A stretch of DNA of 64,000 nucleotides from Serpula lacrymans var. lacrymans S7.9 (lineage: Eukaryota > Basidiomycota > Agaricomycetes > Boletales > Serpulaceae), in NCBI RefSeq assembly GCF_000218685.1, contig NW_006763301.1, positions 496,001 through 560,000 of the forward strand, written 5' to 3'. Positions within the stretch are counted from its first letter, which is position 1. Every line of letters begins with the position of its first letter. Under the pieces are notes generated by a model that was not told where the DNA came from, made no database searches, and saw only the letters and a program-made list of their open reading frames with translations. The position numbers were made by a program, and so were the translations under genes. This document shows positions 12,663-22,999 of the stretch, in pieces.

Positions 12663-14237
12663 TTAAACTGGGCTTTCGAACACTTCGTCCCAGGTCTTGG
12701 GCAGTGATGGCAGTGCATCTTGGAAAGCTTTGAACCACAACTCGTAAAATTCGTCGCCGAGTGTTGTTAGAGACTCAACCATGTTGTTTGAATCGAGATC
12801 ATCAACATCCAGGGCAGCTTTCCATATAAGCGGTATGATGTCCGCGAAGAAGGGTTTGAAAACCTTCAAAACAGGGGAAAGTTTGTACGTTCGTTTCGGG
12901 AATAAGTCCTTCAGCATCCCCAGCGTGGCTCCTTTAACTACGTCACCCCAGTCAGGATCGTGTGCAGTCAGTATTTCTCGAAGCCATTGTGCCTCGTCAT
13001 AGGTTAAACTTTCACGTTCGTCGCCGATGTTTAACAGCATGCATAATATGACCCAGAAGAAAGATTCCAAGTCATCCGCAAATGTGTGAAGCACGGCTTG
13101 ACCCCTATCCCACGCTCTCAGCAATCGCATAGACATGTAAGGAAACGTTTCCTGAAGAGATTCAAAGACTGGATAACAGGCTAGCCCGGAGATGAGCCAC
13201 TTACGGAACGGTGCTCCTCGTGCTTGAGCTCTAGTAGTTCTCGCCATTTGATCGCTTGGTCGCCGTCAAAGATTATACTCGCGCACTTTGTCAAGTCCTG
13301 GGTGAACTTGAACCTAGAATAGTTTAACATCAATACTGCCTTTTAGTTCGTTATCGATTTATAAAGACTTACCGTGTCGGGGGCTTTTGTATTTCAGGCT
13401 CTGATAACAATAAAATGTTACTGTCGCTGACTTTGCGGTGCAGCCATCCATCCACATACATATTGTAGTGACCTATAAACGGAGGATCAGTCCTATGGTG
13501 CTGAAAAAGGGGAAATATTCACCTATCATTCCATGAAACAGGCCTTCTAATAACTGGTAGGGGCCCGCAGCCGTCCGTAGCATGTGGCACTTTTTTTTTG
13601 ATATCAATTGCTTGTGTATTCTGTTCTCCATGTTCACGTCTTGCTTGTGTTCTTCCTTCTCAGATTGTGTTCTCTTCTCCGCCTGAATGTTGGGCTCCTT
13701 CAATTGCGTATATTTTGGCGCATTGAATATTTCCAATGTTTCCAAATTGCGTTGAGTGCTACGAAAAACTTGAATCTCGTCACGGCCGTCCAGGGGCCAT
13801 GCGTCTTTCAGAACAAAGAAAAGTGGTGCAGGAAGGTTTTCGAGTTTAATGATGAATGGAGGATGGTCAGATTCTTTGTTGCGATCAATTGTTTGCCATT
13901 CAGGCTTCTCTGAGACTTGATCCTGCTTGCCCGGTGCTACTGGGAGATCAGAGTGTGGCTTATGACGCTTGCTGGTTCCAGATTCAGTGACATCTTCGTG
14001 TGATCGTTTCCCAATATTTGGGACGTAAGAGGTTTGAGTGGAAGAGGGTGTGACGACTTCGATGTGATGTTGAGCAGCGGAAGTATCTGTACTCGAAAGG
14101 TCTATGGGAGTGTCATTTAATAACTTTTCCGTGTCATCGACCTTTCTCAAAGAATAAACATGGATGACACGGCCACGAATAGACTGACGACAACAGAGTA
14201 AGGCAATGGCCTTGTAGAGACTCCAGTTTGGCCCCAT
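12663..14237 (-). CDS. FunK1-family protein kinase, catalytic Asp replaced
   Basis: This belongs to the fungus-specific FunK1 kinase family, which is expanded in Agaricomycetes. The first large exon (14237-13500) carries the N-lobe: NWSLYKAIALLCCRQSIRG, then FIIKLENLPAPLFFVLKDAW, which holds the likely ATP-binding Lys. A second exon encodes the catalytic loop as WLHRKVSDSNILLL. In the family this is HRD; here Asp is Lys. The activation-segment Asp looks kept (IIFDGDQAIKW). The last exon has the FunK1 signature YMSMRLLRAW followed by TFADDLESFFWVIL. Three short introns separate the exons. The 5' end is uncertain: the ATG at 14237 directly follows a CAG that could be a splice acceptor, and a transposon begins only about 145 bases upstream. 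It is either a pseudokinase or a decaying gene. Confidence 0.75.
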
Positions 14238-14382
14238 CTGGAAGTAGCGATCAATCCTGCGAAGTATTTTTTTCCATGAAAAACATTCCCACTAATCTGT
14301 CTTTAGACTCAGCGCAGAGCTATATCCACGACCCTACCCCAAGAGACGAGCACGCCCGATATGGTCTCGTCTTCGCTATATT

Positions 14383-14396
14383 GGCTGCGTTCAGAG
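14383..14396 (+). repeat. Left terminal inverted repeat of the Harbinger-like element
   Basis: GGCTGCGTTCAGAG matches the reverse complement of 20993-21006 at 12 of 14 positions. It directly abuts the ATT target duplication. Confidence 0.7.
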
Positions 14397-14605
14397 TGTA
14401 AGCGAAGCTGGGGGGAAGTCCTCCAGAGAGGATTTTAAGACTAACGAAGCGAAGCCCCTGGCGTTCGGTAAAGATAACCGAGGAATAACTCGGGGTAGAT
14501 TCCATTTAGGTTTAGAAATACAAAATGAAAATACACTGAAAATACATCTTCTACCTCATATATAAGATCAAAACGAGATTTGAAAAATGCTAATCTACCC
14601 CCATC

Positions 14606-17600
14606 ATGCCCACAGCTCTCACTCGAAACTGTCTGACTATCCGCCAGCAACGGTGCCAGCAGTTAGATAAAACCGTTAAAAAAATCCTTCACCAACTAAT
14701 CCATTGTTGTCGCACTGTCAGCGACGATGATGATGATGACGACGAGGACAACCTCTCTATCCACTCTTCAGCCTCACCATCTGATCAGAGCATCAGCTCC
14801 CGCTAGTTCTGACAGCACAGGTAATCATAGTGTATCGATGTCGGTATCTTCTATATCAAGCAGGATCCCATCAGAGCTGCGTATTGGATGCGCCAAGATT
14901 AGCCATATTAGGCTGGTGATTACTAAATACCGCCACTTACGTCAGCAAATTCAGAAAACACGCGTTTTCACAGTGCACCCACCTGCACCACGTGAACCCC
15001 AGTTTAATTTATTGGCATGGTCCAGAAACCACAATCAGACCCGTTTCCAACATCAATTGAGGGTATATCCCTCCACTTTTGACGCAATACTTGCCTGAGT
15101 ACGCGACCACCCTATTTACCACAATAATTCAAATAATGAGCAAATTCCGGTTGAGGTCCAATTGGCCATATTCCTTACCTGATTAGGCCATTATGGCAAC
15201 AGGACTTCGGTGGCTGACATTGCCGATTGGTCTGGCATTTCCGTGGGAGGCGTTGAGTTATGCACAAAGCGGTGCATGATTGCGATCATCTCCCTCCATG
15301 ATGATGTCATTAAGGCACCAACTCCCGCTGAAAAAGAAGCCGCTAAATGTTGGGTCGAGAAACAGGTCTGTCCTGCTTGGCAAAATGGGTATTTGTCCAT
15401 AGATGGGACAACCTTCAATTTATTTCAAAAACCTAGCCATTATGGAGAGACTTTCTATGATAGGAAGTCTAATTATTCCATTAATGCACAGGTAATTTTA
15501 TTTGATAGAAACTGTTTTTCATGTTCTAATTTTTATATGTAATAAATATAGGTTGTGACTCTCCCACATAATCTGAAAATTGTTGATTATTGTGTTGGTC
15601 ACACGGTGTCGATGATGAGAACTGTTGTTAGAAAACCACACACAAAAACAAACTAACACACAATCCTCCCAGATTCCACGGAACTTGTTTATGGGCTTTG
15701 CCTCCTAGAACAGTGGAGTGGTCTGGTTGTTCGTGGGGTGGTACGTATAAAGATCCTTCAAAGTAAAACCCAGAGGTGTATGAGTGTGGGTTTTGAGGAG
15801 GAGGGATAGTTGAATTTATAGAAAGATAGGGGCTTTGTGGCGAGTATAGATGAGCACTACCTTGCTAATCGTAGCACAAGGTAGGTTTGAGAACAACGAG
15901 GATGACGAGGTGACGAGGTTCCCAGTGATAGCAGGCTCCTGACGCACAAACTGTAGTGCTCAGAAGGACTCTAATCGAAGGGGATGACAATCACTTTCAA
16001 AAGTGACGAGTGACGATGACAGCAGTTAACAGTGGTAGAAGTGGGAAGTGTTGTGACCACACTGGATCACAAGTAGCAGAGTAGTGAACTTGAGAGTAGA
16101 GAAGAAGTTGTGAGGCAACGATAAACTATAACAAAAACTAAACCTATCTCCTTCTGCACTTGCAGGGAGTAAGGGTTCAATGAGCTTGAGGTCGACAGAC
16201 GCTAGCAAATATAGCGAGTAGAGGACTTTGAGAGGTAAGCTTCAAAGGTTCTTGTTGAGGAGTAAAGCGGGTAAATTCAGTAATAGAAAACTAAAGAGCC
16301 ATACATGAATAGGTAAGGCTTTATATAGGGAACTGTCTGTTCCTCAGACCGAAAGGAGAATATATGAAAAGTGGTCTGAGGAATTAATCAACCAATAAGA
16401 AAAAGGGAGAGTAACTATCGTACGACTTTTGACTTTGATTAATCAGCAGGTGAGAGACTTGTACTAATAATAGAGAATTGTCACGCGTGTTCAGGAACCG
16501 TATCCTCATGATGAGGTACGATCCTAAATAAGGCGTTATTAGTATTACCAGGCTTTACTGGGGCTTGGAGCTGGTTGGCGAGATGCCTACTACCAGTCCC
16601 TACCCAGTGTGCTGGCTGGCTGGGAGCGATACCCAGTCTCTGATCTGTGATATAAAATGGTAGCGATGGTTAAGAAAGCCTGTGAGGGCTATGAGAAGTA
16701 AAACGGCAAAGGATACCTCTAGCCCTAGAGCCAGAGGTGTAACGGGAAAAGCGTTCGATAACCAAGACATAGCAAAGATAGGAAAATAATGAAATGGTCC
16801 TTACAGAAGTCTGGATTGGATTTCTTGTTTTTTTTTACAAGGTAAAATACAGGGGTTTATATAGTAAAAGAAAAGTAGGCTATGCACAGTATAGCTGTGC
16901 AAAAAGAATGAGAAAGAATATGAAGGAAGGAATGTACGCTGACGAATCCTGCGTAGGTAGTACAGGATAAGATTGTCAAAAAAAGGAAAAGAAAAGGATA
17001 GAACAATGAATGCTGTGAGTAATGTCACAGGTTTGTACAGCCATAAAGTAAAGTCCAATAGCAAAAAGAGAGCAGGAAAATCATGATGTCATAGGAAGAT
17101 GCTGTAAAAAAAAGGGCAAGGCAAAACACTATCAGTATCAACACAGTTCCTTTATTGTCAGTCAGGCATTCTAAAAAATATGTGTCCATAAAAATGATTC
17201 AAAAATCAAAAATAATCGCACTGTAAATGAATGTTCTGCTGAAGAAAAAGAAACTGGAGCCACCGGTCCACCACCTAGTCCAAATCCGACAGTTCCATGG
17301 CCTTACCAATGGACTGGTTGTGTTGGACCACCTGATCAAATGAGGGAGGGAGAGGAGTAGTTCCAATTTGGAACAAGTGAGTCCCAGGCAGCGTGTGATA
17401 GGTGTAGCTGTAGCGAAGACAATGGACAAAAGATAAGTGTACCCAAGTGAATGGGACAGTGATGAACATGGGCGACAACGCAAGGGGATGAACCTTCTCC
17501 AGCTCAAAACCTACCCACCCACGCTCCAACCAGGCAAGACGAGCGACCGATGTTTTGATAGTATATGATGGCAGATCGATGTCATGAAGATGGACCTGTT

Positions 17601-18673
17601 GCCCTATTTGGACCGGCCGCATGCTGATATCAGCAGTGGCACGTGGTAGTCAACGGATCGGTGATGGAAGCGGATAGGAAGTGGTGACATCAGAAATGGT
17701 GGGGGTGCAAATAAGATGAGGAGGAGGAGGGTGGAGGTGACAAAAAAGTGGATTAGAATGGGGATCCAGAAACGACCGTCAGGTGAGAATAAAAAGGAGA
17801 GGAAGGGGCCCATGGTGGGGCTAGGCAAAGGAAGGGGAGTAAGGGAAACGACAAAAGCGAGGGCGTAATGCAATGTGTAGCCAGCGGCGACGTGAAAATT
17901 TGCCGAAATGCCGAAACACGGAAAGTACCGAATGGAAAAGCAAAGGTGAGCGTGACTGGATTGCCTAATAGAGGTGATGCTAATCAGCCACAAGTTCGAA
18001 AAAGGCAATATTAATTACTATTCCACATGGCACTGTGCCTGTGTGGCGCAAAGGCGAGTCTTTTTGAATATTCGCTTCGTTATTGACACCTGTCCATGCT
18101 ACCAATCAACTTTGGTGCATGACAACAGGTAGTATCCATGATGCTTCAGCATTTCTCGACACTGGCCTGAGAACGCAACCAGAATTGTATTTGGGACCAG
18201 GGGAGTGGATTTGGGCTGACTCAGCTTATCCACTTTCAGCCACATGTGTCCCACCCTTCAAGCAGCCACCTAATGGGGCTCTGACGCGCTGACAGCGGCA
18301 CTTCAATTATCACCTATCCCGTGTCCGCATTCGGTCTGAGCACGCAATCGGACTTCTGAAAATTCGCTTCCAGTCACTGAAGGAACTCCAAATTCAAGTC
18401 AGCTCAGTTCACCGACTCAGTTACACCAAACTCTGGATTCGGTGTTGCTTCATTCTTCACAATATTCTTCACAATATGATCATAGAAATAGAGGGAAATA
18501 AAAGTAAGATAGACAGGGACTGGCGGAGAGAACTAAATGATATCTTAGAAGGGTCAACTGATGGGGACTTGGAAAAATCGGACCAGGAGGAGGACCTTGA
18601 AATAGATGCCACATCAGAGAACCTTAGAGACACCCTTTCAGCCGCTCTTTTCGCTAGCCACTTACATAGATAA
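14606..18673 (+). pseudogene. Harbinger-type DDE transposase, broken
   Basis: The reading frame resembles fungal PIF/Harbinger transposases (DDE_Tnp_4). The N-terminal part (14606-15100) is acidic and leads to TRFQHQLRVYPSTFDAIL. The core resumes with DIADWSGISVGGVELCTKR, LSIDGTTFNLF and NLKIVDYCVGH. It is then cut near 15606 and resumes near 18124 with GSIHDASAFLDT, EWIWADSAYPLS (catalytic Asp) and RIRSEHAIGLLKIRFQSL. At least three in-frame TGA stops are present (about 15096, 15180 and 18290), plus the 2.5 kb insertion. The protein cannot be made. One possible intron is seen at about 15491-15551. Confidence 0.8.
15607..18123 (-). mobile_element. Degenerate LTR-type insertion inside the Harbinger transposase
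   Basis: This block splits the transposase codons: homology stops in GGTCAC and resumes in ACAGGTAGT. Its left 1.2 kb resembles, at low identity and in reverse orientation, the LTR of the gypsy element at 22211. Shared blocks include the TATATAG region near 16320, the paired Gly-Pro-type GGTCTGA/TCAGACC motifs near 16345-16380, and a region near 16720-16790 like the LTR start. The rest (about 16815-18100) has no recognisable protein on either strand. The borders are approximate, and the right part could be a second nested insertion. Confidence 0.55.
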
Positions 18674-18775
18674 ATCAGAGAACGCAGCATAACCATTCAT
18701 TCATACATTGTAAGCATACATATAACACTAGACATTGGTAAAACAACATGGACATATCTACACGCAAGCAGAAAG

Positions 18776-20793
18776 TTATGCAATAACATTGTTCTCATCA
18801 TAAATAGTGTCCCCACTGTGATAGTCCCCTTGAAAAATGGATGGTGTTTGGGTTGACGGATGATGATGATGGCCGGATGAGGTAGATGCGTACTGACTAG
18901 ACATATCAGCATCATCATAATTCATGTCAGCAGAGGGAGTTAGGGTCTGCAAGAGGCTCTGCATATCAGTGAGACCTGAAGGTGATGACGGTGCAACCCC
19001 AGATATGTCTGCAGTCTGCGAGGGAGCAAACTCAGGGGGAGAGGGAAGATTAACCGAGGATCCTAGCAGGCCACGTGACATGTTAAGTTGTTGGTTTCCG
19101 CCTTGGTTTCCAAATACGCCCAGACATGCCAACAACTCAAATTTCCTCATCTCCATGTCGTTCTTTGCATCGTTCTCCATCTTGTGTGTATTCACCTTAT
19201 CTCCTCCATCTTCAGGTCCCGCTCCACCTGCAACTTAGCAATCTCAATCTGTTCTTGTTTCTTCGTCTCGTCTATCTTAGATTGCACTTTGAGACTCTTG
19301 TACCGTATGACATCGCTTCCGTGAACTAGTTTCAGCCGCTTGACCTCCAATGCTGCAGCCTCTTGCTCTTTTGCAGACTGAATGATTGGCTGCATGAAAT
19401 CTTCCATCTGATCAGCTTCGGAGGGGCGAGTGCTGTCAGGCAACAAATACGAAGCTATATAACAAAGCACAATGCCTGGTCAAGTCCTTGCTGGAAGGCA
19501 GTGAATCAGGGTATGAGAATGAAGAGTATCGGTATGAGCGCAAATCCAAACTAATATTGAACTAGAGAACAATACATCGAATATGTACTTCTTTATATAG
19601 TGAACGGCGATGGTCAGACCGAGAAAGGGAAGAACTGAGAAAGTGGTCTGACCAGCTAGCTAACCAATAAGAAAAAAGGAGAAGGTGGTCCGATCTATCG
19701 TATTTACTAATTGTATGAGAAAATGTATTGGTAAGGGATGTGCGATTGGCTGTATCAGTAAGCCCATGAGAAGGCGCTGACTCACAACCTTCTTCGCTTA
19801 TCAATATTCCTCCGAAGTATTCCCAGACATAGCACTGGTTTGTGGCTATGTCATCTGGATATCTTCTCGAGGGTCGACAACAAGTCTACCTTGTCGTAGG
19901 TACGATAGGACGTGAGTGTGAATAGAGAATAAGAAGAAAAAGGATAAAAGTAATAAGACACCTGCTGTAATCTCTAGTCCAAGGGCAAGAGGAGTGACGG
20001 GGATCGAGTCTGTTAACCACGACATGACGGGAATGCGATAAGAAAAATTGATTCCTCACAACCATCTGAATTGCCCACGCACTTTCTCTAAATGTAGATA
20101 TTTATATGCTTCCATTCTAAAATCCCAACTGATTCAAAACTCACCAATAGGGTTGCTAAAACCCGATGAAGCCAACTCTTCAGCAGGCAATCCAGCACCT
20201 GTACCTGACAAGCTACACACACACTCCTTATACTTTTCCCCAAGGCTTCAAAAGTATTCATCATGTTGATATCATTATGTCTGTTAAAAATAATATATAA
20301 ATATGTACTGGTCGAGTCTTGATTGCACTGATTCTCCAAATTGCTTGCGGTGATGGTCAACTGCAATACAAAATTCTTCCTTTGAGTCGTTCTTGAAGAC
20401 ATGTCGAGCAATTCTTCTGACGATTGGGACCCTGACACTCTTGGTGTTCCTCACAACTGGCCGGTTTTCTCCCCTAGCTACAGATAATGAATCAGAAAAA
20501 AGCATTTGATGTCGCACAGGATGTTTCTCGAGCCAATCCATTATGCGGTCAGTACGTTTGTTTGACCAAGTAATGCGAGATAGAGCCGGGGGATTGCCTT
20601 GGGACGCAAGAGTCTGCACTGATCCTGTCTTGCAACTTGTAAGAGTCCTAGCAATGCTGTGGCCTTCACCAGATAGTTGTTGGCTCTGATTGTCGTTGTC
20701 AGAGATGTCGTCGATGCTGTGGGACGACATGAGGAACCTCGAGGTTGGAAGCAGGGCTGCTAGTGGGTCATCGGTATGGAGGGGCGTCCCCAT
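18776..20793 (-). pseudogene. Second ORF of the Harbinger-like element (Myb/SANT-like), interrupted
   Basis: Read on the minus strand, the N-terminal piece (20793-20280) is disordered and then gives ITWSNKRTDRIMDWLEKHP. This fits the DNA-binding accessory protein that accompanies Harbinger transposases. The C-terminal pieces (19430-18776) contain a charged coiled coil (SLKVQSKIDETKKQEQIEIA) and a Ser/Pro-rich tail. The two parts are separated by a solo LTR at 19434-20060. The function (nuclear import or end binding with the transposase) is inferred from element architecture. Confidence 0.6.
19434..20060 (-). repeat. Solo LTR of a gypsy element, reverse orientation
   Basis: This 627-base block starts TGTCAGGCAACAAATACG and ends GATTCCTCACA. 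It is the reverse complement of the 628-base LTR at 22211-22838, with visible scattered differences. No internal retrotransposon sequence is attached. The flanking pentamers (AGTGC and ACCAT) do not match, so no target duplication is visible. It interrupts the antisense ORF of the Harbinger-like element. Confidence 0.85.
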
Positions 20794-21194
20794 CGATTAA
20801 GGGATTGAATTGGCGCTTCAATATACTAGCTTTCCCATGAGTATCCGCCTCCGCAAAATTGGGTTTGCGACGAATATTTTTTGGATTTCTATCCACAAAA
20901 ATACCCTAGGGTTTGAGGTAAGGCCATTCAGGTAGCGATGACGTGGCCTGTACAGCAGCTACGCGAAAACAGTCTGTAGCTATGCGAGGATGCTCTGAAC
21001 AGAGCTATTCATCCAATTCGTGTGAACCATATTGACCACTGTATAATTAGAATATGTTATTTTATTACTCCAGTACATAATAAAACTAAGTGAAACTCAG
21101 CCGCTGCCCGAGAGGCTATAGAAACGACTGAGGTATTCCTATACTAAACCCCCTACTACTTATAGTCGGAGGTGCTACTCGCTACAGTATAATG

Positions 21195-21267
21195 ACTCCT
21201 AGGAGTACAATTGTGCTCCTAGGAGAACAATGGTTACTCCATGGAGTGGTGGCTATGCTCCATGGAG
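21195..21267. repeat. Four spaced palindromes (CTCCTAGGAG / CTCCATGGAG)
   Basis: Two CTCCTAGGAG cores (21195-21206 and 21216-21225) are followed by two CTCCATGGAG cores (21236-21247 and 21258-21267), spaced about 20-22 bases apart. The first and third extend to perfect 12-base palindromes. The arrangement looks like two successive duplications of one palindromic unit. Its role is unknown. Confidence 0.8.
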
Positions 21268-21787
21268 AACAATGGCTGCTTCGGCAGAGACCGGGTTTAT
21301 CCGGTTTTGTCAATTCTATCATGACCGAGTGGTTCATGTAAGTTATTTTCATTTTGCTGCAAATTTTCTAACCAATGATACAAATAAACTACAGCCTCTA
21401 CCAAATAAGACTGGAGTGCGAGAAAAGCACCAATCAAAGTGCCCTGCAAAGAGACCGCCATCCCATGCATTGTCAGATCATAGCTCCTCGCACAGGGACA
21501 AAGGCAAAGGTAAGCGAGTGAAGCAGAGCACTACAACATTCTCCCAGAAGGAGCTCTCACAAGCAAAGGAGACAATGGAAAAGGACTGCCTATTCACCAA
21601 TGGGATGCCTCCTTCAGGGTGGTCTGCTTCTTGGGCCAAAGAAATACTGACTCAAATTGCATTGGATTGCGGCGATGGTAAGTCTCTATTATTTCTCCTT
21701 TATTTATCTAATTTTTTTCCACTAGATTCAGACAACATCACCATCAACCAGCTTAATGTACAAAATATCAGCAACTCAGCTACCTGA
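21260..21787 (+). pseudogene. Possible fragment of an unrecognised agaric gene
   Basis: An open frame with a lysine/serine-rich stretch is followed by more protein-like text (FTNGMPPSGWSASWAKEIL). A likely intron separates it from a short last piece ending ISNSAT. I do not recognise the family. The region lies between the Harbinger-like element and the gypsy element. It may be the 5' portion of the gene whose remnant appears after the retrotransposon at about 30680-30936. Confidence 0.3.
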
Positions 21788-22205
21788 ACTCGAGCTGTCT
21801 TTCAAAACAACGTAAGTGGGTTGGCCAGGATGTTTATGGGTTGCAGCCAAGGCCAGGGCAACCACTACAAATGCACTATGAATACCATTCTCCGCTTTAA
21901 CCTTTTACTGTACTCTGTGCCATGCGGCACTTTCCTTTTTGTTCTAATTCCACTTTCTTGCGCGGCACTGCCTTTATTTTTCTTTTAGACACAAAGTCTC
22001 ACACGCAGTGGAGCTGGTCACACAGGCTGCGCCCCCTGACATTATCAGCCACTGTTTTTATCAACTATATAGTACATACGTACAAACAAACCTGTAACAG
22101 TATATAAACCCCAATAGATCCAGGAGACTCCTCAGCAAGTCCTCCTGTTGTTAACCAACAAACTCTCTGCAGCCTAAGGGGTAACCACTCCCTCCTCACT
22201 ACCTT
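21788..22205. other. Non-coding stretch 5' of the gypsy retrotransposon
   Basis: This is about 420 bases with no convincing gene. It contains a TATATAAACC-like motif near 22100. Together with 30491-30540, which ends in TTGTTACA, it could be the two halves of an older LTR split by the gypsy insertion. That idea rests only on the terminal sequence and is weak. Confidence 0.3.
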
Positions 22206-22210
22206 TATAG

Positions 22211-22838
22211 TGTGAGGAATCGATTTTTCTTATCGCATTCCCGTCATGTCGTGGTTAGCAGATTCGATCCCCATCACTCCTCTTGCCCTTGAACTAGAGA
22301 TTACAGCCGGTGTCTTATTACTTTTATCATTCTTCTTCTTATTCTCTCTTCATACTCACGTTCTATCGTACCTACAACGAGGTAGACTCGTTGTCGACCC
22401 TCAAGAAGATATCCAGATGACGTAGCCACGATCCAGTGCTATGTCTGGGAATACTTCGGAGGAATATTGATAAGCGAAGAAGGTAGTGAATCAGCGCCTT
22501 CTCATGGGCTTACTGATACAGCCAATCGCATATCCCTTACTCATACGTTTTCTTATACGATTAGTAAACACGATAGATCGGACCACTTCCTCTCTTTTTT
22601 CTTATTGGTTAGTTAGTTGGTCAGACCACTTTCCCAGTATTTCCCTTTCTCGGTCTGACCATCGCCGTTCACTATATAGAGAAGTATGTACTCGATGTAT
22701 TGTTCTCTAGTTCAATATTAGTTTGGATTTGCGCTCTTACCGATACTCTTCATTCTCATACTCTGATTCACCGCCTTCAAGGAAGGACTTGACCAGACAT
22801 TGAGCTTTGTTATATAGCTTCGTATTTGTTGCCTGACA
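22211..22838 (+). repeat. 5' LTR of the gypsy element
   Basis: It begins TGTGAGGAATC and ends GCCTGACA. A TATATAG box near 22674 lies about 35 bases upstream of AGTTCAATATT (22709-22719), the predicted RNA start (see the primer site). The U3/R border is therefore near 22709. Confidence 0.95.
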
Positions 22839-22839
22839 A

Positions 22840-22850
22840 AATATTGAACT
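22840..22850 (+). promoter_or_regulatory. Self-priming primer-binding site
   Basis: AATATTGAACT, one base after the LTR, is the exact reverse complement of AGTTCAATATT at 22709-22719 in the LTR. It shows no obvious match to a tRNA 3' end. This is the arrangement used by Tf1-type elements, where the RNA 5' end folds back and primes minus-strand synthesis. Confidence 0.8.
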
Positions 22851-22999
22851 CACCTACCTCGAATCCTTTTCCAGAGCCCCTCTTTGGAAAACCGTTTCCT
22901 TACACCCTGAAAAAGACTGTCGTTGCCACTGCACCGGTCTAAACCTTCATCATCACCTTCTCCACCTCTCTACCATCCCTATCCCTCTCCTCACTATCG

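Larger units (their letters stand above)
14380..21009. mobile_element. PIF/Harbinger-like DNA transposon, degenerate and nested
   Basis: The element runs from 14383 to 21006 with short imperfect terminal inverted repeats (left GGCTGCGTTCAGAG; right end read in reverse AGCTCTGTTCAGAG). It is flanked by the 3-base duplication ATT at 14380-14382 and 21007-21009. It carries a DDE transposase relic on + and a second antisense ORF, the usual two-gene Harbinger layout. Two LTR-type insertions lie inside. A paralogous copy of the flanking DNA at about 33225-33390 reads straight through the target with a single ATT, which confirms the borders. Confidence 0.8.

Noticed and set aside
16300..16560. Possible full second gypsy element in reverse
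   Set aside because: LTR-like blocks are present but I find no gag or pol protein text between 15607 and 18123 on either strand.
17199..18008. Minus-strand open frames of 102-134 codons
   Set aside because: They lie in a degenerate LTR insertion, overlap each other in different frames and have no recognisable domain.
22486..22710. 74-codon ORF, repeated at 30138-30362
   Set aside because: It is inside both LTRs and spans the promoter; identical copies simply reflect LTR identity.
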